A DNA stretch of 64,000 bases from assembly GCA_001796335.1 (NCBI GenBank), contig MGMF01000001.1:248001-312000 (forward strand), in the 5' to 3' direction. Each line of letters starts with the position of its first letter. Position 1 is the stretch's first letter. The DNA comes from Chloroflexi bacterium GWB2_49_20 (GTDB lineage Bacteria; Chloroflexota; Anaerolineae; Anaerolineales; Villigracilaceae). Below, piece by piece: positions 55,294-63,479 of this stretch. The translations under genes were made by a program, and so were the position numbers. The notes under the pieces were generated by a model. It searched no databases and was not told the DNA's origin. It saw only the letters and a list, made by a program, of their open reading frames with translations.

Positions 55294-56682
55294 ATGTTAA
55301 ACACACTTCAATTGAAACGGCTCAATCAAGCATTATCACCTAGAACTGTGGCAGTTATCGGTGCTACAAAGGAAGTTGGGCGGGTTGGTTTTTCAATCTT
55401 AGAAAGTATCATACTAGGTGGTTTTGAAGGTAAAATCTTCCCAGTCCATCCCAGAAATGAAGAAATACTGGGTTTGAAGGTTTATCCTAACTTGGAAGCG
55501 ATAGGAGAACCAATTGATCTTGTAATAATTGCCCTCAACGAACGGAAGACTATTGACGCATTGGAGGAGTGTGGCAGGTATGATGTTAAAGGTGCGATCT
55601 GTGTGGCCGGGGGGTTTAGCGAAGTTGGTGAAGAAGGAAAGAAATTACAGGAAAAGATGACTATTGCCGCTGAAAAAAACAACATCATGTTGATTGGGCC
55701 TAATACACTCGGGGTTCTAAATTCAGAGAGCAAGCTCAATGCTACTTTTTGGCCTATCACACTCGATCAGGTAAGCGGTATTTCACTTATTACTCAGAGT
55801 GGTGGAGTCGGTCAAATGGTAGGCTTCAAGATGCAAGATGAAGGCTTACCCATAAACAAAATGATCGGGTTGGGAAATCGGGCAGTCCTGGATTTTGATG
55901 ATCTTCTTCAGTATTTGAATGGCGATCCTTCTACAAAGGTGATTGGAGTTTTCCTAGAGGGTACCGAAAAAGCCCGTTCTTTTGTACAAATTGCAAGGGA
56001 ATCCGTCAGTAGAAAACCAGTCGTAGTTATGAAAAGTGGCCGTTCGCTGCTTGCCAAAGAATTTTCTGTGACCCATACTGGATCAATGGCTGGTTCATAC
56101 AAAATGTATCAGGATATCTTTGCACAGAGCAGTTTGCTAACTGCTGCAAGTGTAGATGAATTAGTCAGCATTTGTAAGGCACTCTCCATTGCACCATTGC
56201 CAAAAGGTAATGGCGTTTCTGTAGTCACTCCCACTGCCGGTCCAAGCCTGATCCTTGTTGATTTACTTGACAGTATTGGGTGCAAATTCAATCCATTTTC
56301 AAGTGATACGATTAGGAATATGAAAAACCTTTTCGTTAATGTCCCAGTAATTCTAAAAAATCCTCTGGATGCCGCCTCCGCGGGTTATTCTCCTGAGACC
56401 TATGTCAAGTTGGTCGATATTGTGCTTGGCGATCCAGGAGTTGACCTGATGATTCCTATCTGGATTGAACATAAGAACCGGCGTTTTCCTGCCCTGGAAT
56501 TGGCCGAATTGGTTCAGAAGCACCAGAAGCCTATACTAATTTATTATATAGGCAACCAAAAATCCAAGCAAAATCAAAAAGATTGCCAGGAAAATGGCAT
56601 CCCTTTCTACCTTTCACCAGAAGAGGTAGCCTGGGGAGCTGGTGGGATGATCAAATATAGGCAAATAAGGAATGGAAAATAA
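55294..56682 (+). CDS. ADP-forming acyl-CoA synthetase, alpha subunit
   Basis: A 462-residue CoA-binding and ligase-CoA protein of the ACD family. AVIGATKEVGRVGFSIL (CoA-binding Rossmann), LIGPNTLGVLN, a SVTHTGSMAG loop with the conserved phosphohistidine-type residue, and VVTPTAGPSLILVDL are visible. With the beta subunit it converts acyl-CoA, ADP and phosphate to acid, CoA and ATP. It is separate from the beta gene, which overlaps its end. Confidence 0.9.
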   Translation: MLNTLQLKRLNQALSPRTVAVIGATKEVGRVGFSILESIILGGFEGKIFPVHPRNEEILGLKVYPNLEAIGEPIDLVIIALNERKTIDALEECGRYDVKGAICVAGGFSEVGEEGKKLQEKMTIAAEKNNIMLIGPNTLGVLNSESKLNATFWPITLDQVSGISLITQSGGVGQMVGFKMQDEGLPINKMIGLGNRAVLDFDDLLQYLNGDPSTKVIGVFLEGTEKARSFVQIARESVSRKPVVVMKSGRSLLAKEFSVTHTGSMAGSYKMYQDIFAQSSLLTAASVDELVSICKALSIAPLPKGNGVSVVTPTAGPSLILVDLLDSIGCKFNPFSSDTIRNMKNLFVNVPVILKNPLDAASAGYSPETYVKLVDIVLGDPGVDLMIPIWIEHKNRRFPALELAELVQKHQKPILIYYIGNQKSKQNQKDCQENGIPFYLSPEEVAWGAGGMIKYRQIRNGK

Positions 56683-56686
56683 GCCT

Positions 56687-57355
56687 ATGGATAAGTATTT
56701 TGATAACTATCAACAAAAAGTACTTTTAGAGACGGAAGCGAAAAGAATACTTCTGTCAAAAGGCATTCCCACAACTAAATTTCAAGAGGCTTCAAATATT
56801 GAGCAAGCATTACAGGCAGCAGATGATATTGGTTATCCTGTCGTTCTCAAATCTCTTTCCAGGCAAGTGATACATAAAACAGATGTAGGTGGTGTAAAGC
56901 TAAATTTACAAACACCGCAGCAGGTGGAACAAGCCTTTCAACAAATCATGAGTCGTATTAAACCAATAGATCCCGAAGTGAAAGTGGTTGTGCAAGAGAT
57001 GATCCCGCCGGGTGTTGAAATAATCATTGGAACAACCACAGACCCACAGTTCGGACCGGTCATTATGCTAGGTACTGGGGGTATATTCACAGAATTGCTG
57101 GATGATATCGTTTTTGGGCTCATTCCAATTTCAGAGAAAGATGGTTGGCGAATGATGCGTTCCCTTCGAGGATATCCTCTTTTAATGGGTTATCGTGGGC
57201 AGCCAAAGGGAGATCTGGATTCATTGGTTGAGATCTTGATAAAAGTATCTGAATTGGTTTGGGAAAAGCGGGAAATTCTTGAAATTGATTTAAATCCAGT
57301 GATTGTAGGGGAATTAGGATCAGTAGTGGTTGATGCGCGTTTTGTTCTGGAATAG
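56687..57355 (+). CDS. ADP-forming acyl-CoA synthetase, beta (ATP-grasp) subunit
   Basis: About 222 residues. ATP-grasp motifs are LKSLSRQVIHKTDVGG (about 55-70), VQEMIPPGVEIIIGT and GTGGIFTELLDD. The start at 56687 (MDKYFDN) is preferred; one at 56672 would overlap the alpha stop by 11 nt and put a purine-rich site too near. It completes the substrate-level phosphorylation step. Confidence 0.9.
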   Translation: MDKYFDNYQQKVLLETEAKRILLSKGIPTTKFQEASNIEQALQAADDIGYPVVLKSLSRQVIHKTDVGGVKLNLQTPQQVEQAFQQIMSRIKPIDPEVKVVVQEMIPPGVEIIIGTTTDPQFGPVIMLGTGGIFTELLDDIVFGLIPISEKDGWRMMRSLRGYPLLMGYRGQPKGDLDSLVEILIKVSELVWEKREILEIDLNPVIVGELGSVVVDARFVLE

Positions 57356-57490
57356 GTATTGCCACTTCCTTACACTACATCGTCACGAGCATATGCACGG
57401 ACAAGATTTTACCGTTAAATGAATCCAATACCCAACTGTTTAAATTGGTTATTAGCAAATGTTGTAGAATGTTTCTTCTCAATAAAAAAA

Positions 57491-57895
57491 TTATATTGAT
57501 AAAACAGCAACTGCCTGAAATTCAATCAATAAACCTGGATCAGCCAGGTGATTTACTTCAACGATGGTACTTGTTGGCAAATTGGTAATAAAAAACTCTT
57601 CCCGACCTTTTACTATGTTTTTAAACTCACGGATATCCGTTGTATATACTGTGATCATAACAATATCCTCAAGATCACCACCAGCGGCTTTTAACACCGT
57701 TAACATATTTCTTATTGCCTGACGAGTCTGTTCGAGCATATCTCCCCGACCAACAAGATTTCCGTCTTCATCTCGCGATAATTGTCCTGATAGAAATATT
57801 AGTGTATTAGGGGAATCTACCCGAATATAATGGTTGTATACACTTGAGCGAATATTGCGTAAATTTGTAGGGTTTCCTCGAATAATTTTTACCAT
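57491..57895 (-). CDS. RidA/YjgF-family protein
   Basis: A 134-residue RidA homologue. PNTLIFLSGQLSRDEDGNLVG, EQTRQAIRNMLTVLKAAGGD and VEVNHLADPGLLIEFQAVAV are typical. RidA proteins hydrolyse reactive enamine/imine intermediates. The catalytic Arg of canonical RidA (in a SR...V pattern) seems not conserved; position 103-107 reads FITNLPTST. It probably detoxifies or processes a pathway intermediate. AAAGGA precedes the ATG. Confidence 0.85.
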   Translation of the reverse strand: MVKIIRGNPTNLRNIRSSVYNHYIRVDSPNTLIFLSGQLSRDEDGNLVGRGDMLEQTRQAIRNMLTVLKAAGGDLEDIVMITVYTTDIREFKNIVKGREEFFITNLPTSTIVEVNHLADPGLLIEFQAVAVLSI

Positions 57896-58096
57896 AATAT
57901 ATTCCTTTGTTTTTTTTATGATCCTTATTAGTCAAGAATTTATATTTTTAAAACCAATTATCCAGAAACTAGAAAACTAAAACCCTGTGTGAATAGATAA
58001 CTTCTCCAGAAATTTCTTAATCTGAATAATCCAATGTGGAAATTAAATTCACAGTAACTCTCGATTCAAATTAGCAGATTGAGAAATTATGAAAAT

Positions 58097-58441
58097 CTAC
58101 CGAAGGTGTGGAGAAGTTATTACAAGCGCGACTACTCCTTCCTCACCTTCATTCAGTGTTGCATGACTTTCTTTTGGCGATAAATATGCAGCCATCCCTG
58201 AACTTAGGATTTCTTTCTCGCCATCTCCTCCAATCATGGTTAATCGACCACTAAGAATAAAAAACAACTGCTCGGATTTTTCATGTGAGTGCATGTCACT
58301 TCCGCTACCGACAGGTCCAAATGAAACTTGAATTGTTAAGTGATCTGAGTTTTCTGGTCCCAAAACATCCACAACGGTTAAATTACCAAAATGATTATCA
58401 GGTTTAAACGCTTTCTTGTTATTTGTGTCAATTACTTTCAT
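58097..58441 (-). CDS. Cupin-domain protein
   Basis: A 114-residue single-domain cupin. GSDMHSHEKSEQLFFILSGR has the metal-binding His-x-His and Glu of cupin motif 1, and SPKESHATLNEGEEG carries the second-motif His. Could be an isomerase, decarboxylase or sensor. It lies 13 nt after the ThDP-enzyme stop and is in the same operon. Confidence 0.85.
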   Translation of the reverse strand: MKVIDTNNKKAFKPDNHFGNLTVVDVLGPENSDHLTIQVSFGPVGSGSDMHSHEKSEQLFFILSGRLTMIGGDGEKEILSSGMAAYLSPKESHATLNEGEEGVVALVITSPHLR

Positions 58442-58454
58442 TTCTTTTTATCCT

Positions 58455-60122
58455 TTATTCCTTAGAAAATTCTTGCATATATCTGCTTTCGACAGATGCA
58501 ATTTGAACATTCAATACGGATGGAAGTCCACTATTCATTGCGTTTAGTAAAGCATTCCCGATCTGCATAGGAGAATTAACTAATTCGCCATATCCACCTA
58601 GAACCTCTGAAATACGCTCATAATTACGGAATTCTAAATTGGTAGAGAAAGTACGTCCATAAATTCGTTTTTGGGGGAGAGAAATTGCTCCCCATGATGC
58701 ATCATTTCCAATTGCTATGATTAATGGAATTCCATAACGCGAAGCGGTATCAAGTTCCATGCAATGATAACCAAACCCTCCATCTCCAACGATGACTACG
58801 ACCGTTTCATTTGGTCTGGCAAGTTTAGCAGCTAAACCATATGGAATCTCTGCTCCTAGTGTTCCTGATTGTCCAGCTCTTAGGTAACTACCTGGTTGAT
58901 ATGCGCGGTAGTAAGCATCAGCCCAAAAATCTATATTTCCATGACTACTGATCAAGACGGATTTTCGTGGAAGGATCTCAAAAATCCCTTTCAGGAAATG
59001 CAATGGATGCATAGGTACAATTTCTTTTGATAATGTTTCCTCATTTTCTCTTTCCCAATTGCTACGAGCTTGTTCTAAATCTGACAACCAATGATTTGAC
59101 CGTTTGTGTTTTACAATTGCTGTTTTTGTAAGTTGATGAAGTGCGGATTGTGCATCTGCAACGATACCTAGGTGTACTGGTCTGTAACGACCAATTTCAT
59201 TTGCTTCTATATCAACTTGGATTATTTTTACATTTCTATTGAGAGAAGCCGGATTACCGAAATTTAGGTCAAAGTCTAACCTATGACCTAGTAAAATTAA
59301 CAAATCAGTTTCTTTTAAAGCATCTTTTAGAACAGGGTTTGCTGAAATATATCCAGGTCCAAAATATAAAGGGTGGTTTTCTGGGACTGCTCCACGTCCA
59401 CCTCGGGCTAAAAAGAACGGTAATTCATACAAATCTATCAATGCTTTAAATTCATTAAAAGCACTTGACCAAAATATTCCGCTACCTCCTATTACTAATG
59501 GTCTTTCTGAATTATTAATTAATTCAACTGCACGTTTTATGTCCTTTGGGTCGCCCTGTGGTCTGCTGTGTGATCGTGAATTTAATGGATCATGAGGTTC
59601 AAATTCACTTCGTTCAATTTGATGACGTAATACTTCGCTAGGAAATTCGAGGAATACCGGGCCAGGTCTTCCTGACAGAGCGTTTCTAAAAGCTCCAGAT
59701 ATGTATTCGGGTATCCTTTTCGTTTCTTTAACTGACTTTGCCCATTTTGTAATAGGCGAAACAAGTGGTATTGGATCAATAGCCATACCAGCTTGCATAT
59801 CTTGCATTGACTGATTGACTTGTCCAGATATGACTATAATTGGAGATGTAGCTAAATGAGCAGTAAATATGCCAGTAATGACATTAGTTAAACCTGGTCC
59901 TAAAGTAGTTAGGACAACACCAGGGTTTCCAGTTGTGCGAGCCCATCCATCAGCCATAAAGACCGCCGCAGCTTCATGGCGGGTGTGGATAATCTGTATT
60001 CCAATTTCTTCACAAGCTCGATAAATGGGATTTAGAACACCTCCTGAGACAGAAAATATATATTTTATTCCCTCATTCTTTAACGCTTGCGCGATTAGGT
60101 ATCCACCATCTATTTGATACAT
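58455..60122 (-). CDS. Acetolactate-synthase-like ThDP lyase/decarboxylase
   Basis: A 555-residue ThDP enzyme. RHEAAAVFMADGWART holds the activating Glu, the central domain has GYISANPVLKD and DLLILLGHRLDF, and the ThDP-binding motif is GDGGFGYHCMEL with GND. It is shaped like acetolactate synthase, oxalyl-CoA decarboxylase or 2-hydroxyacyl-CoA lyase. The true substrate is not known. It is in an operon with an SDR upstream and a cupin downstream. AAGGGA lies upstream of the ATG. Confidence 0.85.
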   Translation of the reverse strand: MYQIDGGYLIAQALKNEGIKYIFSVSGGVLNPIYRACEEIGIQIIHTRHEAAAVFMADGWARTTGNPGVVLTTLGPGLTNVITGIFTAHLATSPIIVISGQVNQSMQDMQAGMAIDPIPLVSPITKWAKSVKETKRIPEYISGAFRNALSGRPGPVFLEFPSEVLRHQIERSEFEPHDPLNSRSHSRPQGDPKDIKRAVELINNSERPLVIGGSGIFWSSAFNEFKALIDLYELPFFLARGGRGAVPENHPLYFGPGYISANPVLKDALKETDLLILLGHRLDFDLNFGNPASLNRNVKIIQVDIEANEIGRYRPVHLGIVADAQSALHQLTKTAIVKHKRSNHWLSDLEQARSNWERENEETLSKEIVPMHPLHFLKGIFEILPRKSVLISSHGNIDFWADAYYRAYQPGSYLRAGQSGTLGAEIPYGLAAKLARPNETVVVIVGDGGFGYHCMELDTASRYGIPLIIAIGNDASWGAISLPQKRIYGRTFSTNLEFRNYERISEVLGGYGELVNSPMQIGNALLNAMNSGLPSVLNVQIASVESRYMQEFSKE

Positions 60123-60133
60123 AATAATCCCTT

Positions 60134-60919
60134 TTATGCCACTGCTTTTCCGCCATCGACTTGTATTATATCTCCTGTAATAAAGGAGCCACGGTCGGAA
60201 ACTAGAAAAGTAATCAGATCTCCCATATCTTTAGGATCCCCGAATCGATGAAGAGGAATCAAGTTTAGCCAGTGTTCTTCAGCATCCTTCAGACTAATTC
60301 CTTGATGTTGAGATGTTGTTTCTATGGCCTCCTCCAACCGGTTGGTCATAATAGGGCCGGGACAAACTGTGTTTACAAGTATATTATCCGGGGCGAGTTC
60401 GACTGCTAAGTTCAATGCTAATCCATTGATAAAATGCCGAGTTGCATCAGAAATTACCAATCCTGGTTGGGGTTTTTTGACACCAACAGTTGTAATATTA
60501 ATTATCCTTCCCCCACCACGTTTCTTCATGTGAGGGATTACCAATCGACATAAACGGATTACTCCCATCACCTCAATCTCTAAAGAATCTAACCAATCTT
60601 GTTCAGTTACTTTCATAAATGAACCCAATGCAGGTCCACCAGAGTTATTAATTAATATATCTATTCCTCCAAATATTTCCACTGTCTTTTCGACAACCTT
60701 CTCTAATTCATTAGGATTTCTCAAGTTGGCAACAATACAATGAACTTTCCCTCGGTTATTCCGAGAAATCATTTTTGCTGCATTATCTAAGGTTTCTTGG
60801 TTGCGAGAAAAAATAGATACATCTGCTCCTTCGCGAGTCAAGGCATAAGCAGTTGCAAATCCTAAGCCTTGACTTCCACCCGCAATTAATGCGACTTTTC
60901 CTTCTAGACCAAATTCCAT
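60134..60919 (-). CDS. Atypical short-chain dehydrogenase/reductase
   Basis: A 261-residue SDR fold. The NAD(P) motif is GGSQGLGFAT and the NNSGGP motif is present. The usual YxxxK reads SDATR (about residues 155-159) and the catalytic Ser is Thr (ITTVG), so the canonical Ser-Tyr-Lys triad is missing. A subgroup with S...R at this place exists, so the protein may use a different mechanism or bind without catalysis. AAGGAGG lies before the ATG; first gene of the minus-strand operon. Confidence 0.88.
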   Translation of the reverse strand: MEFGLEGKVALIAGGSQGLGFATAYALTREGADVSIFSRNQETLDNAAKMISRNNRGKVHCIVANLRNPNELEKVVEKTVEIFGGIDILINNSGGPALGSFMKVTEQDWLDSLEIEVMGVIRLCRLVIPHMKKRGGGRIINITTVGVKKPQPGLVISDATRHFINGLALNLAVELAPDNILVNTVCPGPIMTNRLEEAIETTSQHQGISLKDAEEHWLNLIPLHRFGDPKDMGDLITFLVSDRGSFITGDIIQVDGGKAVA

Positions 60920-61767
60920 ATGACCTCCTTGTGATTTCCAGTTCTCTTATTATTATATACGACGTGAAATTATCAAGACATGTCATGATATTTAAGATAC
61001 TTATGTTATTAATAGAAATAAAAATTAAATCCCAAAAGAAATGGGGTGCTATTTGAATTTTTGTTTTTGATTTTTTCAACCCAATCACGAAACATAATTA
61101 ACATATTTGATTTATTAGTAAGATTCGCAATAAAAATAGTGGGGAAAAGATTGAAATGTAAAAATGAACTATATTTATCTCGCAATATGATTGTCAATAT
61201 TGTTAAAACAGTCTGAATGTATTTTTTATCCATACGTACCTATAAATATACTAGTTTCAAAAGTTTTCAAAAGTGTTTGAGCACTTTTCCTTCAACTCTT
61301 CAGATCGATAAACGATATATTTTGTTAGGAGACTTGGCTTTGAGAAGTCAAAATCGAATAGATTGAAATAAATAATAAATCTGAATAATACTGATTGATC
61401 ATAAAATTAAACCCATCGATCATACAATTTTACTAGGTGATGGAGACAGAAGAGTAGACTCAAAAAAAACATTGGATCCAAAATAAATATACTCGTCAAA
61501 TAACATATGTTACTTGTAATGTTAAGTCATGAATGATGAATAATTCCTTTTGCTTTAACCTATGAAGCATCCCCGAGAACCAGATATGACTTTCGTCAAG
61601 AGATACTAAGACATAAGTCACTAAGTTTTGTATAAAAAATCTTATACAATTTCTATATCGTGAAATAGTTTCACGTAGATGAAATTGTACCATAGAATAT
61701 CTAATTTAATAAGGTCTTCAAACAAAATCATACCGAAACATATAATGTTTCAGGAGGTTCTATTATT
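60920..61767. other. Long AT-rich divergent intergenic region
   Basis: 848 bp between the SDR operon and the ABC importer. The right part holds the shared regulatory block (61584-61688) with the dyad at 61659-61675. The left 660 bp hold no convincing gene; scattered stop codons break all frames. Confidence 0.65.
61659..61675. promoter_or_regulatory. Putative IclR operator upstream of the ABC importer
   Basis: CGTGAAATAGTTTCACG, a perfect 7-bp dyad with a 3-nt centre, containing the same 13 nt found before the regulator gene. Part of a 105-nt block conserved between the two promoters. Confidence 0.75.
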
Positions 61768-62535
61768 ATGATTAGCTTGGTGGATGTCAGTAAGACTTAT
61801 GAGGGGAAACATGCTGAAAAGGTACTCGCGGTAAAGAGTATTAATCTCGATGTCCAAGAGCGGGAGTTTATTACAATAGTTGGACCAAGTGGATGCGGAA
61901 AAAGCACATTGTTGAATATGATCGTTGGACTCCTGCCGATAACATCCGGGAAAATATTATTTAATGATGAATTGGTGGTTGGTCCACGAAAAGATGTTGG
62001 TATGGTTTTTCAACGACCACTCTTATTACCCTGGCGAAATATTCTACAGAATGTTCTTTTGCCAATAGAAATTTTAGGAAGATCAAATTCTGATTACCAA
62101 GAAGAAGCTCTTAAGCTCCTGGAGCTTGTAGGTCTATCAGGATTTGAAAATAAGTCACCATGGGAACTTTCCGGGGGGATGCAGCAGAGGGCGTCCATAT
62201 GCCGAGCATTGATTCATGATCCAACGCTTATCATTATGGATGAACCTTTTGGGGCATTAGATGCCATGACTCGTGATGAAATGGGGATTGAACTCCTTCG
62301 TATTTGGCAAGAACGACAAAAAACAGTTCTATTTGTTACACATAGTATTAGGGAAGCTGTATTATTGGCGGACAAAGTGATTGTGCTGACAGCACGACCT
62401 TGTCTAATCCAAGAAATAGTCAAAATTGACCTTCCAAGACCGCGTACAAGCGATACTGAATTTACAACAGAGTATGACACTTATGTAAAAGAGATTCGCA
62501 AGATGATCTATGAATGCGGAGGAAAAGCTTCATGA
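61768..62535 (+). CDS. NitT/TauT-type ABC transporter ATP-binding protein
   Basis: A 255-residue ATPase of the SsuB/TauB type. Walker A GPSGCGKSTL, Q-loop VFQRPLLLPW, signature LSGGMQQRASICRA, Walker B LIIMDEPFGALD and switch His VTHSIREA are intact. It powers uptake with the following permease and substrate-binding protein. AGGAGG precedes the ATG at 61768. The substrate class covers sulfonates, nitrate, pyrimidine precursors and aromatic acids. Confidence 0.94.
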   Translation: MISLVDVSKTYEGKHAEKVLAVKSINLDVQEREFITIVGPSGCGKSTLLNMIVGLLPITSGKILFNDELVVGPRKDVGMVFQRPLLLPWRNILQNVLLPIEILGRSNSDYQEEALKLLELVGLSGFENKSPWELSGGMQQRASICRALIHDPTLIIMDEPFGALDAMTRDEMGIELLRIWQERQKTVLFVTHSIREAVLLADKVIVLTARPCLIQEIVKIDLPRPRTSDTEFTTEYDTYVKEIRKMIYECGGKAS

Positions 62536-63350
62536 ATCAAAAACCAACCAATAGTTCTGGTCGGGAAAGCCTCTTTTCTAAAATCGTCAACTTGCCAAAA
62601 GGAACAATTCAAAATAGATTGTTACCTGCTATCACTTTCATTATCCTTATTATTCTTTGGGAGTTAGTAACAAAAGTTGCAGATCTTCCTGTTTGGTTAC
62701 TTCCTGCTCCGAGTGATATTGTGAAATCACTGGTTGGAAGAAATGATATGTTCATGCACACTTGGGTTACTTTCTACGAGACGATTTTAGGTTTTTTGTT
62801 AGCAATTTTAATTGGTGTACCACTTGCTGTTTTAGTAAATTCCTCCCCATTGATATCCAATACGATATACCCTCTGATTCTAATAACTCAATCAATTCCA
62901 AAAGTTGCCTTTGCCCCAATTTTATTGATATGGGTTGGTTATGGAATTGTTCCAAAAATAATAATTGCATTTTTAGTAGCTTTCTTCCCAGTTGTTATCG
63001 ATACTGCGACCGGCCTAAACAGTCCATCTCCAGAATTAATTAATCTTGCAAGACAACTTAATGCCAGCAAAATTCAGATATATACCAAAATACGCTTTCC
63101 CTCTGCGCTGCCTCATTTCTTTTCTGGGTTAAAGGTTGCGATTACTCTTTCTGTAATTGGAGCAGTTATTGGGGAATTTGTTGGATCTGATGTTGGTTTA
63201 GGTTATATCGTTATTATGGCTACTTCTCAATTTAAAACCCCACTTTCATTTGCAGCTATGTTGTTATTAGCTCTTATGGGAATTGTTCTCTTTTTTGTAA
63301 TTGCCCTTATCGAAAAATTGTCAATCCCTTGGTATGGTCGTGGGGAATGA
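62532..63350 (+). CDS. NitT/TauT-type ABC transporter permease
   Basis: About 272 residues of the SsuC/TauC/BPD_transp_1 family with about six hydrophobic helices. The EAA-like loop NLARQLNASKIQIYTKIRFP is visible (about 190-209). The ATG at 62532 overlaps the ATPase stop as ATGA and has GGAGG 8-9 nt upstream. A start at 62514 would be within the ATPase gene. Confidence 0.92.
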   Translation: MNQKPTNSSGRESLFSKIVNLPKGTIQNRLLPAITFIILIILWELVTKVADLPVWLLPAPSDIVKSLVGRNDMFMHTWVTFYETILGFLLAILIGVPLAVLVNSSPLISNTIYPLILITQSIPKVAFAPILLIWVGYGIVPKIIIAFLVAFFPVVIDTATGLNSPSPELINLARQLNASKIQIYTKIRFPSALPHFFSGLKVAITLSVIGAVIGEFVGSDVGLGYIVIMATSQFKTPLSFAAMLLLALMGIVLFFVIALIEKLSIPWYGRGE

Positions 63351-63369
63351 ATAATAATTAATAATCACT

Positions 63370-63389
63370 AGGAGGTGTTTATGAATTAA
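63370..63389 (+). promoter_or_regulatory. Perfect ribosome-binding site on a two-codon ORF
   Basis: AGGAGG at 63370-63375, then ATG at 63381, AAT, and TAA. This start-stop element lies 20 nt after the permease stop and about 90 nt before the binding-protein start. It may control translation of the downstream gene or be a relic. Confidence 0.55.
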
Positions 63390-63479
63390 TTTGTTGATAC
63401 GAACCAATGTTTCTTGATGAAAACTTGATCAATTTCTTTATCTATAACCAAAACTATTAGGCTAGAGGAGAAGGAAAGA

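Noticed and set aside
61496-61693. Minus-strand ORF before the ABC operon
   Set aside because: It covers the conserved regulatory block and dyad, which explains the sequence better than coding.
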